Source: Streptomyces odonnellii (lineage in GTDB: Bacteria; Actinomycetota; Actinomycetes; Streptomycetales; Streptomycetaceae). Taken from it: 64,000 bases of DNA. The translations under genes and the position numbers were made by a program. Under the pieces are notes generated by a model, which was given only the letters and a program-made list of their open reading frames with translations, was not told the origin of the DNA and searched no databases. Of the stretch, positions 36,227 through 45,383 are shown piece by piece. The stretch is from positions 1 to 64,000 of the forward strand of contig NZ_LATD01000006.1 of assembly GCF_000981895.1 (NCBI RefSeq). Reading direction: 5' to 3'. How positions within the stretch are numbered: the stretch's first letter is position 1; every line of letters begins with the position of its first letter.

Positions 36227-36336
36227 GGTCCACTGTCCACAGGGCCAGACGGGGTGCTCCATCGGCGCAGTAGGCTTCGGCGCGAGAGCCGGAGCCCCTG
36301 TATCCATGGGGACACACCTGCCGAGGAGCGCCCCGC

Positions 36337-37455
36337 ATGAGCCTTACCCTGAGGACCATCAGCCGAGAGCAGCATCTGGCGTACATCCAGAGCCTGCCCG
36401 CGGCGAGTCACTGCCAGGTCCCGGCATGGGCTGACGTCAAGACGGAGTGGCGCTCCGAGAATCTGGGCTGGTTCGACAAGAACGACCAGCTCGTCGGGGC
36501 CGGCCTGGTCCTCTACCGTCAGCTCCCCAAGATCAAGCGGTACTTGGCGTATCTGCCCGAGGGCCCCGTGATCAACTGGTACGCCCCCAACCTCGACGAG
36601 TGGCTCCAGCCGATGCTGGCGCACCTCAAGCAGCAGGGCGCCTTCTCCGTGAAGATGGGGCCGCCCGTCGTCATCCGCCGCTGGGACGCGAACGCCATCA
36701 AGTCCGGTATCCAGGACCCGGACGTCAAGCGGCTGCGCGATGTCGAGGCCACGCACATCGAGCCGCGCGCCTTCGAAGTGTCCGACCGGCTGCGCAAGAT
36801 GGGCTGGCAGCAGGGCGAGGACGGCGGCGCCGGCTTCGGTGACGTACAGCCGCGCTATGTCTTCCAGGTGCCCCTCGCCAACCGCTCGCTGGACGACGTG
36901 CTCAAGGGCTTCAACCAGCTCTGGCGCCGCAACATCAAGAAGGCCGAGAAGGCCGGCGTCGATGTCGTCCAGGGCGGCTACGACGATCTCGCCGAGTGGC
37001 AGCGCCTGTACGAGATCACCGCGGTGCGCGACCACTTCCGCCCGCGCCCGCTCTCGTACTTCCAGCGCATGTGGTCCGTCCTGAACGCCGAGGACCCCAA
37101 CCGTATGCGCCTCTACTTCGCCCGTCACGAGGGCGAGAACGTCGCGGCGGCGACGATGCTGATCGTCGGCGGCCATGTCTGGTACTCGTACGGCGCGTCC
37201 GCCAACCACAAGCGCGAGGTCAGGCCCTCGAACGCGATGCAGTGGCGGATGCTGCGCGACGCCTACGCCATGGGCGCCACCGTCTACGACCTGCGCGGCA
37301 TCTCCGACTCGCTCGACGAGACCGACCATCTCTTCGGTCTGATCCAGTTCAAGGTGGGCACCGGCGGCGAGGCCGTGGAGTACGTGGGCGAGTGGGACTT
37401 CCCGCTCAACAAACTGCTCCACAAGGCGCTCGACATCTACATGTCGCGTCGTTGA
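36337..37455 (+). CDS. femX: FemX-like lipid II glycyl/aminoacyl transferase
   Basis: FemABX-family enzyme that uses aminoacyl-tRNA to add the first bridge residue (glycine in Streptomyces) to lipid II at the inner membrane face. It is 372 residues with two GNAT-like folds: GLVLYRQLPKIKRYLAYLPEGP in the first, LWRRNIKKAEKAGVDV in the linker, and VYDLRGISDSLDETDHLFGL in the second. The coiled-coil arm of staphylococcal FemA is absent, which fits FemX. The next gene, 129 bases on, is an alanine-racemase-like protein. MurJ and a bifunctional PBP, which act later in the same pathway, lie nearby. Confidence 0.9.
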   Translation: MSLTLRTISREQHLAYIQSLPAASHCQVPAWADVKTEWRSENLGWFDKNDQLVGAGLVLYRQLPKIKRYLAYLPEGPVINWYAPNLDEWLQPMLAHLKQQGAFSVKMGPPVVIRRWDANAIKSGIQDPDVKRLRDVEATHIEPRAFEVSDRLRKMGWQQGEDGGAGFGDVQPRYVFQVPLANRSLDDVLKGFNQLWRRNIKKAEKAGVDVVQGGYDDLAEWQRLYEITAVRDHFRPRPLSYFQRMWSVLNAEDPNRMRLYFARHEGENVAAATMLIVGGHVWYSYGASANHKREVRPSNAMQWRMLRDAYAMGATVYDLRGISDSLDETDHLFGLIQFKVGTGGEAVEYVGEWDFPLNKLLHKALDIYMSRR

Positions 37456-37584
37456 CCGGCGGCACGGCATGCCGTTAACCGCGATGATGGGCCCCGGACA
37501 CTTCCGCGAGGCACCCAGAATCCCCTATATCCCCCATAATCTTCATTCCTCATACCGCAGCCAAGAGAAAGGTTCCGGACCGGC

Positions 37585-38616
37585 ATGGCGCTCTCCCTCT
37601 ACGTCGACACCGCGCGCTGGCGGGCGCACCAGAAGTCGGTCATCGAGCAGTTCCCCGGGCTCGTCCCGGTCTGCAAGGGCAATGGCTACGGCTTCGGGCA
37701 TGAGCGTCTCGCCGACGAGACGACCCGCTTCGGCTCCGACACGCTCGCGGTCGGCACGATCTACGAGGCGGCCCGGATCAAGGACTGGTTCAGCGGTGAC
37801 CTGCTCGTACTGACCCCCTTCAGGCGCGGCGAGGAGCCGGTGCCGCTGCCCGACCGGGTGATCCGCTCCGTCTCGTCCGTCGACGGGGTGTTCGCGCTGG
37901 TGGGCGCCCGTGTCGTCATCGAGTGCATGTCCTCCATGAAGCGCCATGGCGTCAAGGAGGAGGAGCTGGGCCAGTTGCACGCGGCCATCGAGGACGTACG
38001 GCTGGAGGGCTTCGCCCTGCACCTCCCGCTCGACCGTACGGACGGTTCCGACGCGGTCGAGGAGGTCATCGGCTGGATGGACCGGCTGCGGGCGGCGCGG
38101 CTCCCGCTGCACACCATGTTCGTCAGCCATCTCCGCTCCAGCGAGCTGGCGCGGTTGCAGCAGCAGTTCCCGCAGACCCGTTTCCGCGCCCGTATCGGCA
38201 CGCGGCTCTGGCTCGGCGACCATGAGGCCACGGAGTACCGCGGCTCCGTCCTGGATGTCACCAGGGTCATCAAGGGGGACCGGTTCGGCTACCGCCAGCA
38301 GAAGGTGGCCTCCGACGGCTGGCTGGTGGTCGTCGCGGGCGGTACGTCCCATGGCGTCGGCCTGGAGGCTCCCAAGGCCCTGCACGGTGTGATGCCGCGT
38401 GCCAAGGGCGTCGCCCGGGCCGGGCTGGCCACGGTCAACCGCAATCTGTCGCCGTTCGTCTGGGCCGGCAAGCAGCGCTGGTTCGCGGAGCCGCCGCACA
38501 TGCAGGTGTCGATCCTGTTCGTACCGTCGGAGGCCGACGAGCCCAAGGTCGGCGACGAACTGGTGGCCCATCTGCGCCACACGACGACCCAGTTCGACCG
38601 CCTGGTCGACCGCTGA
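37585..38616 (+). CDS. Alanine-racemase-like PLP protein
   Basis: 343 residues with the N-terminal barrel of fold-type III PLP enzymes. The PLP lysine is Lys31 in PVCKGNGYGFGH, then come HTMFVSHLRSSEL and RARIGTRLWLGD. The C-terminal beta domain is short and lacks the usual catalytic tyrosine context of true alanine racemase, so the activity may differ. Its place after the FemX-like gene suggests an envelope role. The start ATG at 37585 has GAAAGG ahead. Confidence 0.83.
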   Translation: MALSLYVDTARWRAHQKSVIEQFPGLVPVCKGNGYGFGHERLADETTRFGSDTLAVGTIYEAARIKDWFSGDLLVLTPFRRGEEPVPLPDRVIRSVSSVDGVFALVGARVVIECMSSMKRHGVKEEELGQLHAAIEDVRLEGFALHLPLDRTDGSDAVEEVIGWMDRLRAARLPLHTMFVSHLRSSELARLQQQFPQTRFRARIGTRLWLGDHEATEYRGSVLDVTRVIKGDRFGYRQQKVASDGWLVVVAGGTSHGVGLEAPKALHGVMPRAKGVARAGLATVNRNLSPFVWAGKQRWFAEPPHMQVSILFVPSEADEPKVGDELVAHLRHTTTQFDRLVDR

Positions 38617-38710
38617 GACCGCTCAGTCCGCCGCAGTGGACCCCCGCTCGGCCCCTCCAAACCGTACGTTCACGCCTCGGAGCGCCCTCAAAAGCGCTCT
38701 GAGCGCCTGA

Positions 38711-38757
38711 GAGCAGTTTCGGAGGCCCCGGGAACCCCGAGGCCTCCGAAACTGCTC
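38711..38757. terminator. Bidirectional terminator between convergent genes
   Basis: The 17-base perfect arms GAGCAGTTTCGGAGGCC (38711-38727) and GGCCTCCGAAACTGCTC (38741-38757) enclose a 13-base loop. The right arm includes two bases of the glycosyltransferase stop codon, so the hairpin serves the racemase-like gene from the left and the glycosyltransferase from the right. Confidence 0.88.
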
Positions 38758-40246
38758 AGCCGGCCTCGGGCGGGCGCGTTCCCCACTCGACGCGTGGCGC
38801 CTCCGCCGTCTGGGCCTGGTACTCCGCCAGGCGGTACGACTGTCCGAGTACGAACCTGTCCTCCGCGCCGTCCAGCACCCCGCCCGAGGGGTCGTCCGTA
38901 CCGTCCGTCCGTACGCCGTCCCGCTCGGGCAGCAGGGCGTCCCGTACGACCATCGCGCACAGGTAGAGCGTCCCGGCCAGGTGCACGGCGATCGCGAGCT
39001 GGTAGCCCTCCGTGGGCAGCCCCTTGTGGGCGTCGCCGCTGGTCGTGTACGCGAGGTACATCCAGATGCCCAGGAAGTACATGACCTCGCAGGCCTGCCA
39101 GATCAGGAAATCGCGCCAGCGCGGCCGGGCCAGCGCGGCCAGCGGGACCAGCCACAGGACGTACTGCGGCGAGTAGACCTTGTTGGTCAGGATGAACGCG
39201 GCCACGACCAGGAAGGCGAGCTGCGCGAACCGCGGCCTGCGCGGAGCCATCAGGGCCAGCGCGCCGATCCCCGCGCACGCCAGCACCATCAGCACCATCG
39301 CATAGGTGTTGACGGTGCCGACCTCCAGGGACTTGCCCGTGCGCTGGGTGATGATCAGCCAGAACGAGCCGAAGTCGACCTGCCGCTCCTGGCTGAAGGT
39401 GTAGAACTTCTTCCAACCCTCGGGCGCGAGCACCATCACCGGCAGATTCACCACCAGCCACGCGCCCGCCGTGCCCAGCAGGGCCGTCCCGAACTCCCGG
39501 AACCTCCCGGCCCGCCAGCACAGCACGAACAGCGGTCCCAGCAGCAGTACGGGATAGAGCTTGGCGGCGGTCGCGAGCCCGATGAGGATGCCGAAGGCCA
39601 GATTCCGGCCGCGCGACCACATCAGCATCGCCGCGGCGGTCAGCGCCACGGCCAGCAGATCCCAGTTGATGGTGGCGGTCAGCGCGAAGGCGGGAGCGAG
39701 GGCGACCAGCAGCGCGTCCCAGGGGCGCCGCCGGTGGGTACGGGCGACACAGACCGCGATGACCACGGCGCAGATCATCAGCATCCCCGCGTTGACCATC
39801 CAGTACATCTGCTCGCGGTACTGGATGGAGCCGCCCGGGGTGAGCCAGGAGGCGACCTCCATGAAGAGGCCGGTGAGTACGGGGTACTCCAGGTACTGCA
39901 TGTCGCCGTTCAGCCGGTCGAAGTACGGCACGAGGTTGTCGGCGAAGCCGCGCCCCAGGAAGAGATGCGGAATGTCCGAGTAGCAGGCATGGGTGTACTG
40001 GGAGCTGGCGCCCCGGAACCACGCCCAGTCGTAACAGGGCATCTTCTGCACCATGCCCAGCGCGAACATGCCGATCGCGACCAGAGCGACCACGCGCACG
40101 GGTGTGAGCCGACTGCTGCCGAGCCAGGCCCAGCGCCCGATCGGGCCGCCGATCAGCTCGCTGCCGGCCGCGGCGATCTCGTCCCGCCGGGTGGGGGCCA
40201 CGACCGGCGGGTCCTGGTGCACGGTTGTCTCTTCTGCGCTCGGCAT
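38756..40246 (-). CDS. GT87-type polyprenyl-phosphate mannosyltransferase-like membrane protein
   Basis: 496 residues with about ten to eleven hydrophobic spans and the periplasmic-side acidic motif region SDIPHLFLGRGFADNLVPYFD early on, followed by YLEYPVLTGLFMEVASWLTP. This is the layout of DUF2029/GT87 glycosyltransferases that use lipid-linked sugars. In mycobacteria these build mannosylated lipids; the acceptor here is unknown. The ATG at 40246 is preferred; ATGs at 40255 and 40273 are possible. It lies downstream of the PBP gene on the same strand. Confidence 0.82.
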   Translation of the reverse strand: MPSAEETTVHQDPPVVAPTRRDEIAAAGSELIGGPIGRWAWLGSSRLTPVRVVALVAIGMFALGMVQKMPCYDWAWFRGASSQYTHACYSDIPHLFLGRGFADNLVPYFDRLNGDMQYLEYPVLTGLFMEVASWLTPGGSIQYREQMYWMVNAGMLMICAVVIAVCVARTHRRRPWDALLVALAPAFALTATINWDLLAVALTAAAMLMWSRGRNLAFGILIGLATAAKLYPVLLLGPLFVLCWRAGRFREFGTALLGTAGAWLVVNLPVMVLAPEGWKKFYTFSQERQVDFGSFWLIITQRTGKSLEVGTVNTYAMVLMVLACAGIGALALMAPRRPRFAQLAFLVVAAFILTNKVYSPQYVLWLVPLAALARPRWRDFLIWQACEVMYFLGIWMYLAYTTSGDAHKGLPTEGYQLAIAVHLAGTLYLCAMVVRDALLPERDGVRTDGTDDPSGGVLDGAEDRFVLGQSYRLAEYQAQTAEAPRVEWGTRPPEAG

Positions 40247-40299
40247 GGCGCCCATCCTGCCGTACGCGCCCATGAACGCGACGAGGGCCGCCGCACCGT

Positions 40300-40320
40300 A
40301 CGTACAGAGAGTCTGTACGT
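40300..40320. repeat. Inverted repeat between PBP and glycosyltransferase genes
   Basis: The arms ACGTACAGA (40300-40308) and TCTGTACGT (40312-40320) are perfect around GAG. It lies 54 bases ahead of the glycosyltransferase start and could be an operator or a minor hairpin. Confidence 0.5.
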
Positions 40321-40329
40321 GACCGGTGC

Positions 40330-40368
40330 GACGGCCCTCGTGTCGGCCGTCAATCAGGGTTTGACGGG
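40330..40368 (-). terminator. Hairpins downstream of the PBP gene
   Basis: Two overlapping hairpins. GACGGCC (40330-40336) pairs with GGCCGTC (40345-40351), and CCGTCAA pairs with TTGACGG close by (about 40348-40368). They lie directly past the PBP stop and are likely its terminator, ahead of the co-directional glycosyltransferase gene. Confidence 0.6.
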
Positions 40369-40378
40369 GCGGACGGTC

Positions 40379-43039
40379 CTACCCTCCGGTGCCCCCGAAG
40401 AAGCCTCCGTCGGAGCCGCCGTTCTGGCCGCCGCCCGGATCGGTATTGGTCGCCGACGGGGAGTTGGTGACTCCGCCGCCGCTGCCACCGCCGTTGTTGC
40501 CACCGCCGTTGTTGCCGCCTCCGTTGTTGCCACCGCCCTGATTGCCACCGCCGTTGTCACCGCAGCCGAAGAGCTGCGTGCAACTGTCGCTCGGCGTGGG
40601 CGGTTCCTCCTTGGACGGAGTCTCCGACGGCGTCTCGGACGGGGTCTCCGAAGGCGTCTCGGAGGGCGTCTCGGTCGGCGTCGGGGTCGGGCTCTCGGCG
40701 CCGCCGCCCCACCAGGCCTCGCCGATGGGCTCGGGCTTGGGGAACGTCTCGGTCGGCTGGCCCTTCAGCGCCTGCTCCATGTAGTCGTGCCAGATCTCGG
40801 ACGGGAACGACGCACCGTGGATCTTCTCCTGGCCACCGGTGCCGAACATCTCAAGGAACTCGCGGTGCTTGTTGTTCGCGTCGTCGTCCAGCCGGTACAT
40901 GTCGATGGCGGTCGAGAGCTGCGGGGTGTAGCCCACGAACCAGGCCGACTTGTTGCCGTCGGTGGTACCGGTCTTGCCCGCCACCTCACGCCCTTCGAGC
41001 TGGGCGTTCGTACCGGTGCCGTCCTCCACCACGGTCTTCAGGACGTCCGTGACATTGTCCGCGACCGCGGCCGGGAACGCCGTCTCCGTCTTCACCTCGT
41101 GCTTGAAGACGGACTTGCCGTTCTTCTTCACCTCGGTGACCGAGTACGGGTCGCGCTGCTTGCCGCTGGACGCGAACGTCGCGTACGCGCCCGCCATACG
41201 GATGGCGCTGGGGTCGGAGATGCCGATCGAGAACGACGGCACATCGGACTTGCTGAGGGAACTGTCCAGCAGGCCGGAGCGGATCGCGTAGTCCCGCACC
41301 ACCGGGATACCCACGTCCATACCGAGCTGGACGAAGGGGGAGTTGGCGGATTCACGCATGGCCTCGCGCAGATCGATGTCGCCGTACGACTCGTCGCCGT
41401 CGTTCCGCTGGAGCCACTCCTTGTCCTCTTCGTTGGTCCAGATCGACCCGTCGTAGTTCTTGATCTTCAGCTTGTTGTCGCCGTTGTACTTCGTCTTGTC
41501 CGGCGAGATCTGGGTGCGCTCGCCCTGGCCCTGTTCCGGCGGTCCGCTGGGGTCGCGCACGCCCTTGTCCATCGCCGCGGCCAGCACGAACGGCTTGAAG
41601 GTCGATCCGACCTGCGCACCCGTCTGATCGGCGTTGTTGGTGAAGTGCTTGGTGGCGTCCGCGCCGCCGTAGATGGCGACGATCTTCCCCGTCGCGGGCT
41701 CGACGGAGGCGCCGCCGAACTGGACGTGCGTATCGGTCTTGGGACGCTTCTTGGGATCGATATTGGCGTCGTAGACCGTCTCGACGGCTTTTCTGAGCTG
41801 CTCGACCTTCTTCTTGTTGAAGGTCGTGTGGATCTCATAGCCGCCGGTGGTGAGCATGTCGGCCGTGATGCCTTGGTCGTTGTTGTTCACGAAGTACGCC
41901 TTGGCGAGGTCGACCAGATAGCCGATCTGCCCACCGAGCTGCGCGTTCTTCTTCGGCGGGTCGGGCATCGGGAACTCGGTGTACTTGGCGCGCTCGGCGG
42001 CGTCGAGGCGGTTGTCCTTGACCATCTCGTCGAGAATCCAGGCCCAGCGCTCAGTGGCCCGCTCGGTGTTGGCCGCGGGGGTGGCGATCGAGTTGATCTC
42101 GGTGGCCCCGGCGGGGTCGTACAGCGTCGCGCCCTTGAGGAGCGCGGCCAGGAAGGCGCACTCGCTCGGGTTCAGCTTCGACGCGTCCTTGCCGTAGTAC
42201 GTACGGGCCGCCGCCTGGATGCCATACGCGCCGCGACCGTAGTACGAGGTGTTCAGATAGCCCGCCAGAATTTCGGGCTTGTCCATGTCCGTGCCGACCT
42301 TCATGGAGATGAACATCTCCTTGAACTTACGGCTGAGGGTCTGGCTCTGGTCACCGAGGCGGGCGTTCTTGACGTACTGCTGGGTGATGGTCGAGCCACC
42401 CTGCGTGTCGCCGCCCCTGGCCATGTTGAACAGCGCCCGGCCGATGCCCATGAAGTCGACACCGGGGTCCTCGTAGAAGGACTTGTTCTCCGCGGAGATC
42501 ACCGCGAACTGCATCGCCTTCGGGATGCTCTCGATCCCGACGATCTGCCGGTTGACCTCACCACCGGTGGCGACCATCTGGGTGCCGTCGTCCCAGTAGT
42601 AGACATTGTTCTCCGCCTGCGACGCCTGGCTGTCCTTGGGCACCGAGACCACGGCGTACGCGATCGTGCCCGCGGCCAGGATGGAGCCGAGGAAGCCGAT
42701 CGACAGAGCGGTGGTCTGTCTCCAGGACGGCACCCAGCGCCGCCAGCCGTACTTGCCGTACCGCGGATAGTCGATCAGCCGCTTCTTGCCGGGGCCCGCG
42801 CCACGGCCGGGCCCTTCGGGGCCGCCTCCTCCGCGCCGACGGCCGCCCCGCTGGGCGGCACGCCTGGCTGCGGCGCGTCCTCCGTAGGGGGGCTCCTCGT
42901 CGTAGGAATCAGAGTGGGAGACCGAAGGGGTCCCGTGGGAAGGGGCAGCGCGGCGGCCTGGGGGCTGCTGGGCCGCGCGCCTGGCCGCGGCACGTCCGCC
43001 ACCTTGCGGCTGCGGCTGTTTGCGACGGTGCTCACTCAT
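40379..43039 (-). CDS. Bifunctional penicillin-binding protein (class A PBP)
   Basis: Polymerises glycan strands from lipid II and cross-links them on the outer membrane face. It is 886 residues. A basic Arg/Gly head covers 1-105 and the single span about 108-133. The glycosyltransferase domain (about 160-340) has the catalytic-type glutamate in SAENKSFYEDPG (Glu184) and GGSTITQQYVKN (214-225). The transpeptidase has STFK (Ser479), S-A-N (564-566) and KTGT (689-692). The C-terminal 115 residues are disordered T-E-T-P-S repeats and a Gly/Asn tract. It belongs with MurJ and FemX in the same region. The start is the ATG at 43039. Confidence 0.95.
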   Translation of the reverse strand: MSEHRRKQPQPQGGGRAAARRAAQQPPGRRAAPSHGTPSVSHSDSYDEEPPYGGRAAARRAAQRGGRRRGGGGPEGPGRGAGPGKKRLIDYPRYGKYGWRRWVPSWRQTTALSIGFLGSILAAGTIAYAVVSVPKDSQASQAENNVYYWDDGTQMVATGGEVNRQIVGIESIPKAMQFAVISAENKSFYEDPGVDFMGIGRALFNMARGGDTQGGSTITQQYVKNARLGDQSQTLSRKFKEMFISMKVGTDMDKPEILAGYLNTSYYGRGAYGIQAAARTYYGKDASKLNPSECAFLAALLKGATLYDPAGATEINSIATPAANTERATERWAWILDEMVKDNRLDAAERAKYTEFPMPDPPKKNAQLGGQIGYLVDLAKAYFVNNNDQGITADMLTTGGYEIHTTFNKKKVEQLRKAVETVYDANIDPKKRPKTDTHVQFGGASVEPATGKIVAIYGGADATKHFTNNADQTGAQVGSTFKPFVLAAAMDKGVRDPSGPPEQGQGERTQISPDKTKYNGDNKLKIKNYDGSIWTNEEDKEWLQRNDGDESYGDIDLREAMRESANSPFVQLGMDVGIPVVRDYAIRSGLLDSSLSKSDVPSFSIGISDPSAIRMAGAYATFASSGKQRDPYSVTEVKKNGKSVFKHEVKTETAFPAAVADNVTDVLKTVVEDGTGTNAQLEGREVAGKTGTTDGNKSAWFVGYTPQLSTAIDMYRLDDDANNKHREFLEMFGTGGQEKIHGASFPSEIWHDYMEQALKGQPTETFPKPEPIGEAWWGGGAESPTPTPTETPSETPSETPSETPSETPSKEEPPTPSDSCTQLFGCGDNGGGNQGGGNNGGGNNGGGNNGGGSGGGVTNSPSATNTDPGGGQNGGSDGGFFGGTGG

Positions 43040-43409
43040 CGAACGACTACTCCTCGGGCAGGCGCGGACGCCTGGAAGCGGCAGTTGAGTTCCGGTCCCC
43101 CCGAAATGAATACGGACCATCCCGGCATGGGGCTCATCCGGCAGACAGCCGGTAACCCGACAGTCTTGACGCTCAGTCGCGTCACTCGGTTCCCGGTGGT
43201 CTCCATGCCGCACAGACTACGCACGGCCAAAACCCTCCGAGTACTGAAGTTCATCTCAAATCAGGCAAGTTACTTCCTGAGAATTGTCAATGTGATGCCG
43301 TTCACGATGGCCCCGCTTGTCCCCTCAGCCTCTCCGTTCTATCGTCGGGATGTATCGAGTCGATACATCAGAACGAAATAAGGTTCCCGGACAGTGGAGG
43401 AGGCGCAGG
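43040..43409. other. Divergent PBP / padR promoter region
   Basis: 370 bases between divergent genes. The middle (43225-43300) is AT-richer and likely holds the promoters. A near-perfect palindrome lies at 43349-43369 next to padR. There is no supported gene. Confidence 0.6.
43349..43369. promoter_or_regulatory. Palindromic operator upstream of padR
   Basis: GATGTATCGA and TCGATACATC, separated by one G, form a perfect 10-1-10 inverted repeat 40 bases ahead of the padR start. It contains ATGT-N11-ACAT, in line with the ATGT...ACAT operators of PadR proteins, so self-regulation of padR (and perhaps ino1) is likely. Confidence 0.75.
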
Positions 43410-44117
43410 GTGAGCCGACGCTCGGGCATCCTCGAGTTCGCTGTCCTCGGTCTGCTCCGCGAGTCCCCCATGCACGGGTATGAGCTGCGGAAACGGCTCA
43501 ACACCTCGCTGGGGATCTTCCGGGCCTTCAGCTACGGAACGCTCTACCCCTGCCTCAAGACGCTGGTCGCCAACGGCTGGTTGATCGAGGAGCCCGGGAG
43601 CGCTCTGGAGGACGCGCTCGCCGCCTCGCTCGCGGGGCGGCGAGCCAAGATCGTCTACCGGCTGACGGCGGAAGGTAAGGAGCACTTCGAGGAGCTCCTG
43701 TCGCACACCGGGCCCGACGCGTGGGAGGACGAGCACTTCGCTGCCCGGTTCGCCTTCTTCGGGCAGACGGAGCGCGAGGTGCGGATGCGGGTGCTGGAGG
43801 GCCGGCGCAGCCGGCTGGAGGAGCGTCTGGAGAAGATGCGCGCCTCTCTGGCCCGTACACGCGAGCGCCTCGACGACTACACGCTTGAGCTGCAGCGCCA
43901 CGGAATGGAGTCCGTGGAGCGCGAAGTGCGCTGGCTGAACGAGCTCATCGAGAGCGAGCGGGCGGGACGGGACCAGCGACGGTCCAGTCCCGAGGTGCCC
44001 GCCGAGCAGGGAGACACATCGGGGGAAGCGGATGGCCTGCCCCGGCGCCGGGACGTTCCCGGGGGTACGCCCCCGGGACGTGCCGGACCGGATCCGTCCG
44101 CGGACACCACCAAGTGA
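43410..44117 (+). CDS. PadR-family transcriptional regulator
   Basis: 235 residues. A winged helix domain, LEFAVLGLLRESPMHGYELRKRL, then AFSYGTLYPCLKTLVANGWL, covers about 5-90. A long helical dimerisation region (about 110-195) and a disordered Pro/Gly tail follow. The GTG at 43410 has GGAGGAGG six bases ahead. It lies 56 bases before ino1 on the same strand, so it probably controls inositol synthesis, and it is preceded by its own likely operator. Confidence 0.92.
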   Translation: MSRRSGILEFAVLGLLRESPMHGYELRKRLNTSLGIFRAFSYGTLYPCLKTLVANGWLIEEPGSALEDALAASLAGRRAKIVYRLTAEGKEHFEELLSHTGPDAWEDEHFAARFAFFGQTEREVRMRVLEGRRSRLEERLEKMRASLARTRERLDDYTLELQRHGMESVEREVRWLNELIESERAGRDQRRSSPEVPAEQGDTSGEADGLPRRRDVPGGTPPGRAGPDPSADTTK

Positions 44118-44173
44118 GGTCCTGCATCTCCGCAGGGTCTCATCACGCACACTGATCACAGGGAGCAACCGGA

Positions 44174-45256
44174 ATGGGTTCGGTTCGCGTAGCCATCGTC
44201 GGCGTGGGGAACTGCGCCGCCTCGCTGGTGCAAGGCGTCGAGTACTACAAGGACGCCGACCCGGCGGGCAAGGTACCGGGTCTGATGCACGTCCAGTTCG
44301 GCGAGTACCACGTGCGGGACATCGAGTTCGTCGCCGCCTTCGACGTCGACGCGAAGAAGGTCGGTCTCGACCTCGCGAACGCCATCGGCGCCAGCGAGAA
44401 CAACACCATCAAGATCTGCGACGTGCCGGCCACGGGCGTCACCGTCCAGCGCGGCCACACCCTCGACGGTCTGGGCAAGTACTACCGCCAGACGATCGAG
44501 GAGTCCTCCGAGGCGCCGGTGGACATCGTCCAGACTCTCAAGGACAGGCAGGTGGACGTGCTCGTCTGCTATCTGCCCGTGGGATCCGAGGCCGCCGCGA
44601 AGTACTACGCGCAGTGCGCCATCGACGCCAAGGTCGCCTTCGTCAACGCCCTTCCCGTCTTTATCGCCGGTACGAAGGAGTGGGCGGACAAGTTCACCGA
44701 GGCCGGGGTCCCGATCGTCGGCGACGACATCAAGTCCCAGGTCGGCGCCACCATCACACACCGCGTCATGGCGAAGCTCTTCGAGGACCGGGGTGTCGTC
44801 CTGGACCGTACGATGCAGCTCAACGTCGGCGGCAACATGGACTTCAAGAACATGCTGGAGCGCGAGCGCCTGGAGTCCAAGAAGATCTCCAAGACCCAGG
44901 CCGTCACCTCCCAGATCCCCGACCGCGATCTGGGCGCGGACAATGTCCACATCGGCCCGTCGGACTATGTCGCCTGGCTCGACGACCGCAAGTGGGCGTA
45001 CGTCCGTCTGGAGGGCCGCGCCTTCGGTGATGTCCCGCTGAACCTGGAGTACAAGCTGGAGGTCTGGGACTCCCCGAACTCCGCAGGGGTCATCATCGAC
45101 GCGGTGCGCGCCGCGAAGATCGCCAAGGACCGCGGCATCGGCGGCCCTGTCCTGTCGGCGTCCTCGTACTTCATGAAGTCCCCGCCGGTGCAGTACTTCG
45201 ACGATCAGGCGCGGGAGAACGTCGAGAAGTTCATCAAGGGCGAGGTCGAGCGCTAG
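44174..45256 (+). CDS. ino1: Inositol-3-phosphate synthase
   Basis: NAD-dependent cyclisation of glucose 6-phosphate to myo-inositol 3-phosphate, the source of inositol for phosphatidylinositol and mycothiol. It is 360 residues, the short actinobacterial form. The NAD loop is [13 protein letters not shown] (8-20), and the later [15 protein letters not shown] and GGNMDFKNM segments are typical. AGGGAGC lies ahead of the ATG. It follows padR and ends at two strong terminators. Confidence 0.96.
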   Translation: MGSVRVAIVGVGNCAASLVQGVEYYKDADPAGKVPGLMHVQFGEYHVRDIEFVAAFDVDAKKVGLDLANAIGASENNTIKICDVPATGVTVQRGHTLDGLGKYYRQTIEESSEAPVDIVQTLKDRQVDVLVCYLPVGSEAAAKYYAQCAIDAKVAFVNALPVFIAGTKEWADKFTEAGVPIVGDDIKSQVGATITHRVMAKLFEDRGVVLDRTMQLNVGGNMDFKNMLERERLESKKISKTQAVTSQIPDRDLGADNVHIGPSDYVAWLDDRKWAYVRLEGRAFGDVPLNLEYKLEVWDSPNSAGVIIDAVRAAKIAKDRGIGGPVLSASSYFMKSPPVQYFDDQARENVEKFIKGEVER

Positions 45257-45280
45257 GTCCTGTCCGGTCGGACAGGACCT
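45255..45280 (+). terminator. First terminator after ino1
   Basis: The arms AGGTCCTGTCC (45255-45265) and GGACAGGACCT (45270-45280) are perfect. The left arm begins in the ino1 stop codon. Confidence 0.85.
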
Positions 45281-45303
45281 GGGGCCCGCTTGCCCCAGAT
45301 GAG

Positions 45304-45353
45304 CCATACGAGAAGGGTCACCGGGCAGCCGTCCGGTGACCCTTCTCGTATGG
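45304..45353 (+). terminator. Second, 21-base-pair terminator after ino1
   Basis: A perfect 21-base stem (45304-45324 with 45333-45353; arms begin CCATACGAGAAGG and end CCTTCTCGTATGG) encloses an 8-base loop. With the hairpin just before it, it isolates ino1 from the MFS gene that starts 30 bases later. Confidence 0.9.
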
Positions 45354-45383
45354 TCCGCCGGTGCGTGTGTGACGCTGGCTCAC

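Noticed and set aside
36233-36241. CTGTCCACA, near-match to a DnaA box upstream of the FemX-like gene
   Set aside because: One mismatch and no companion boxes nearby.
38981-43381. Very long plus-strand open frame opposite the PBP and glycosyltransferase genes
   Set aside because: An antisense shadow caused by high GC; its translation is low-complexity Arg/Gly/His-rich, while the minus strand encodes clear protein families.
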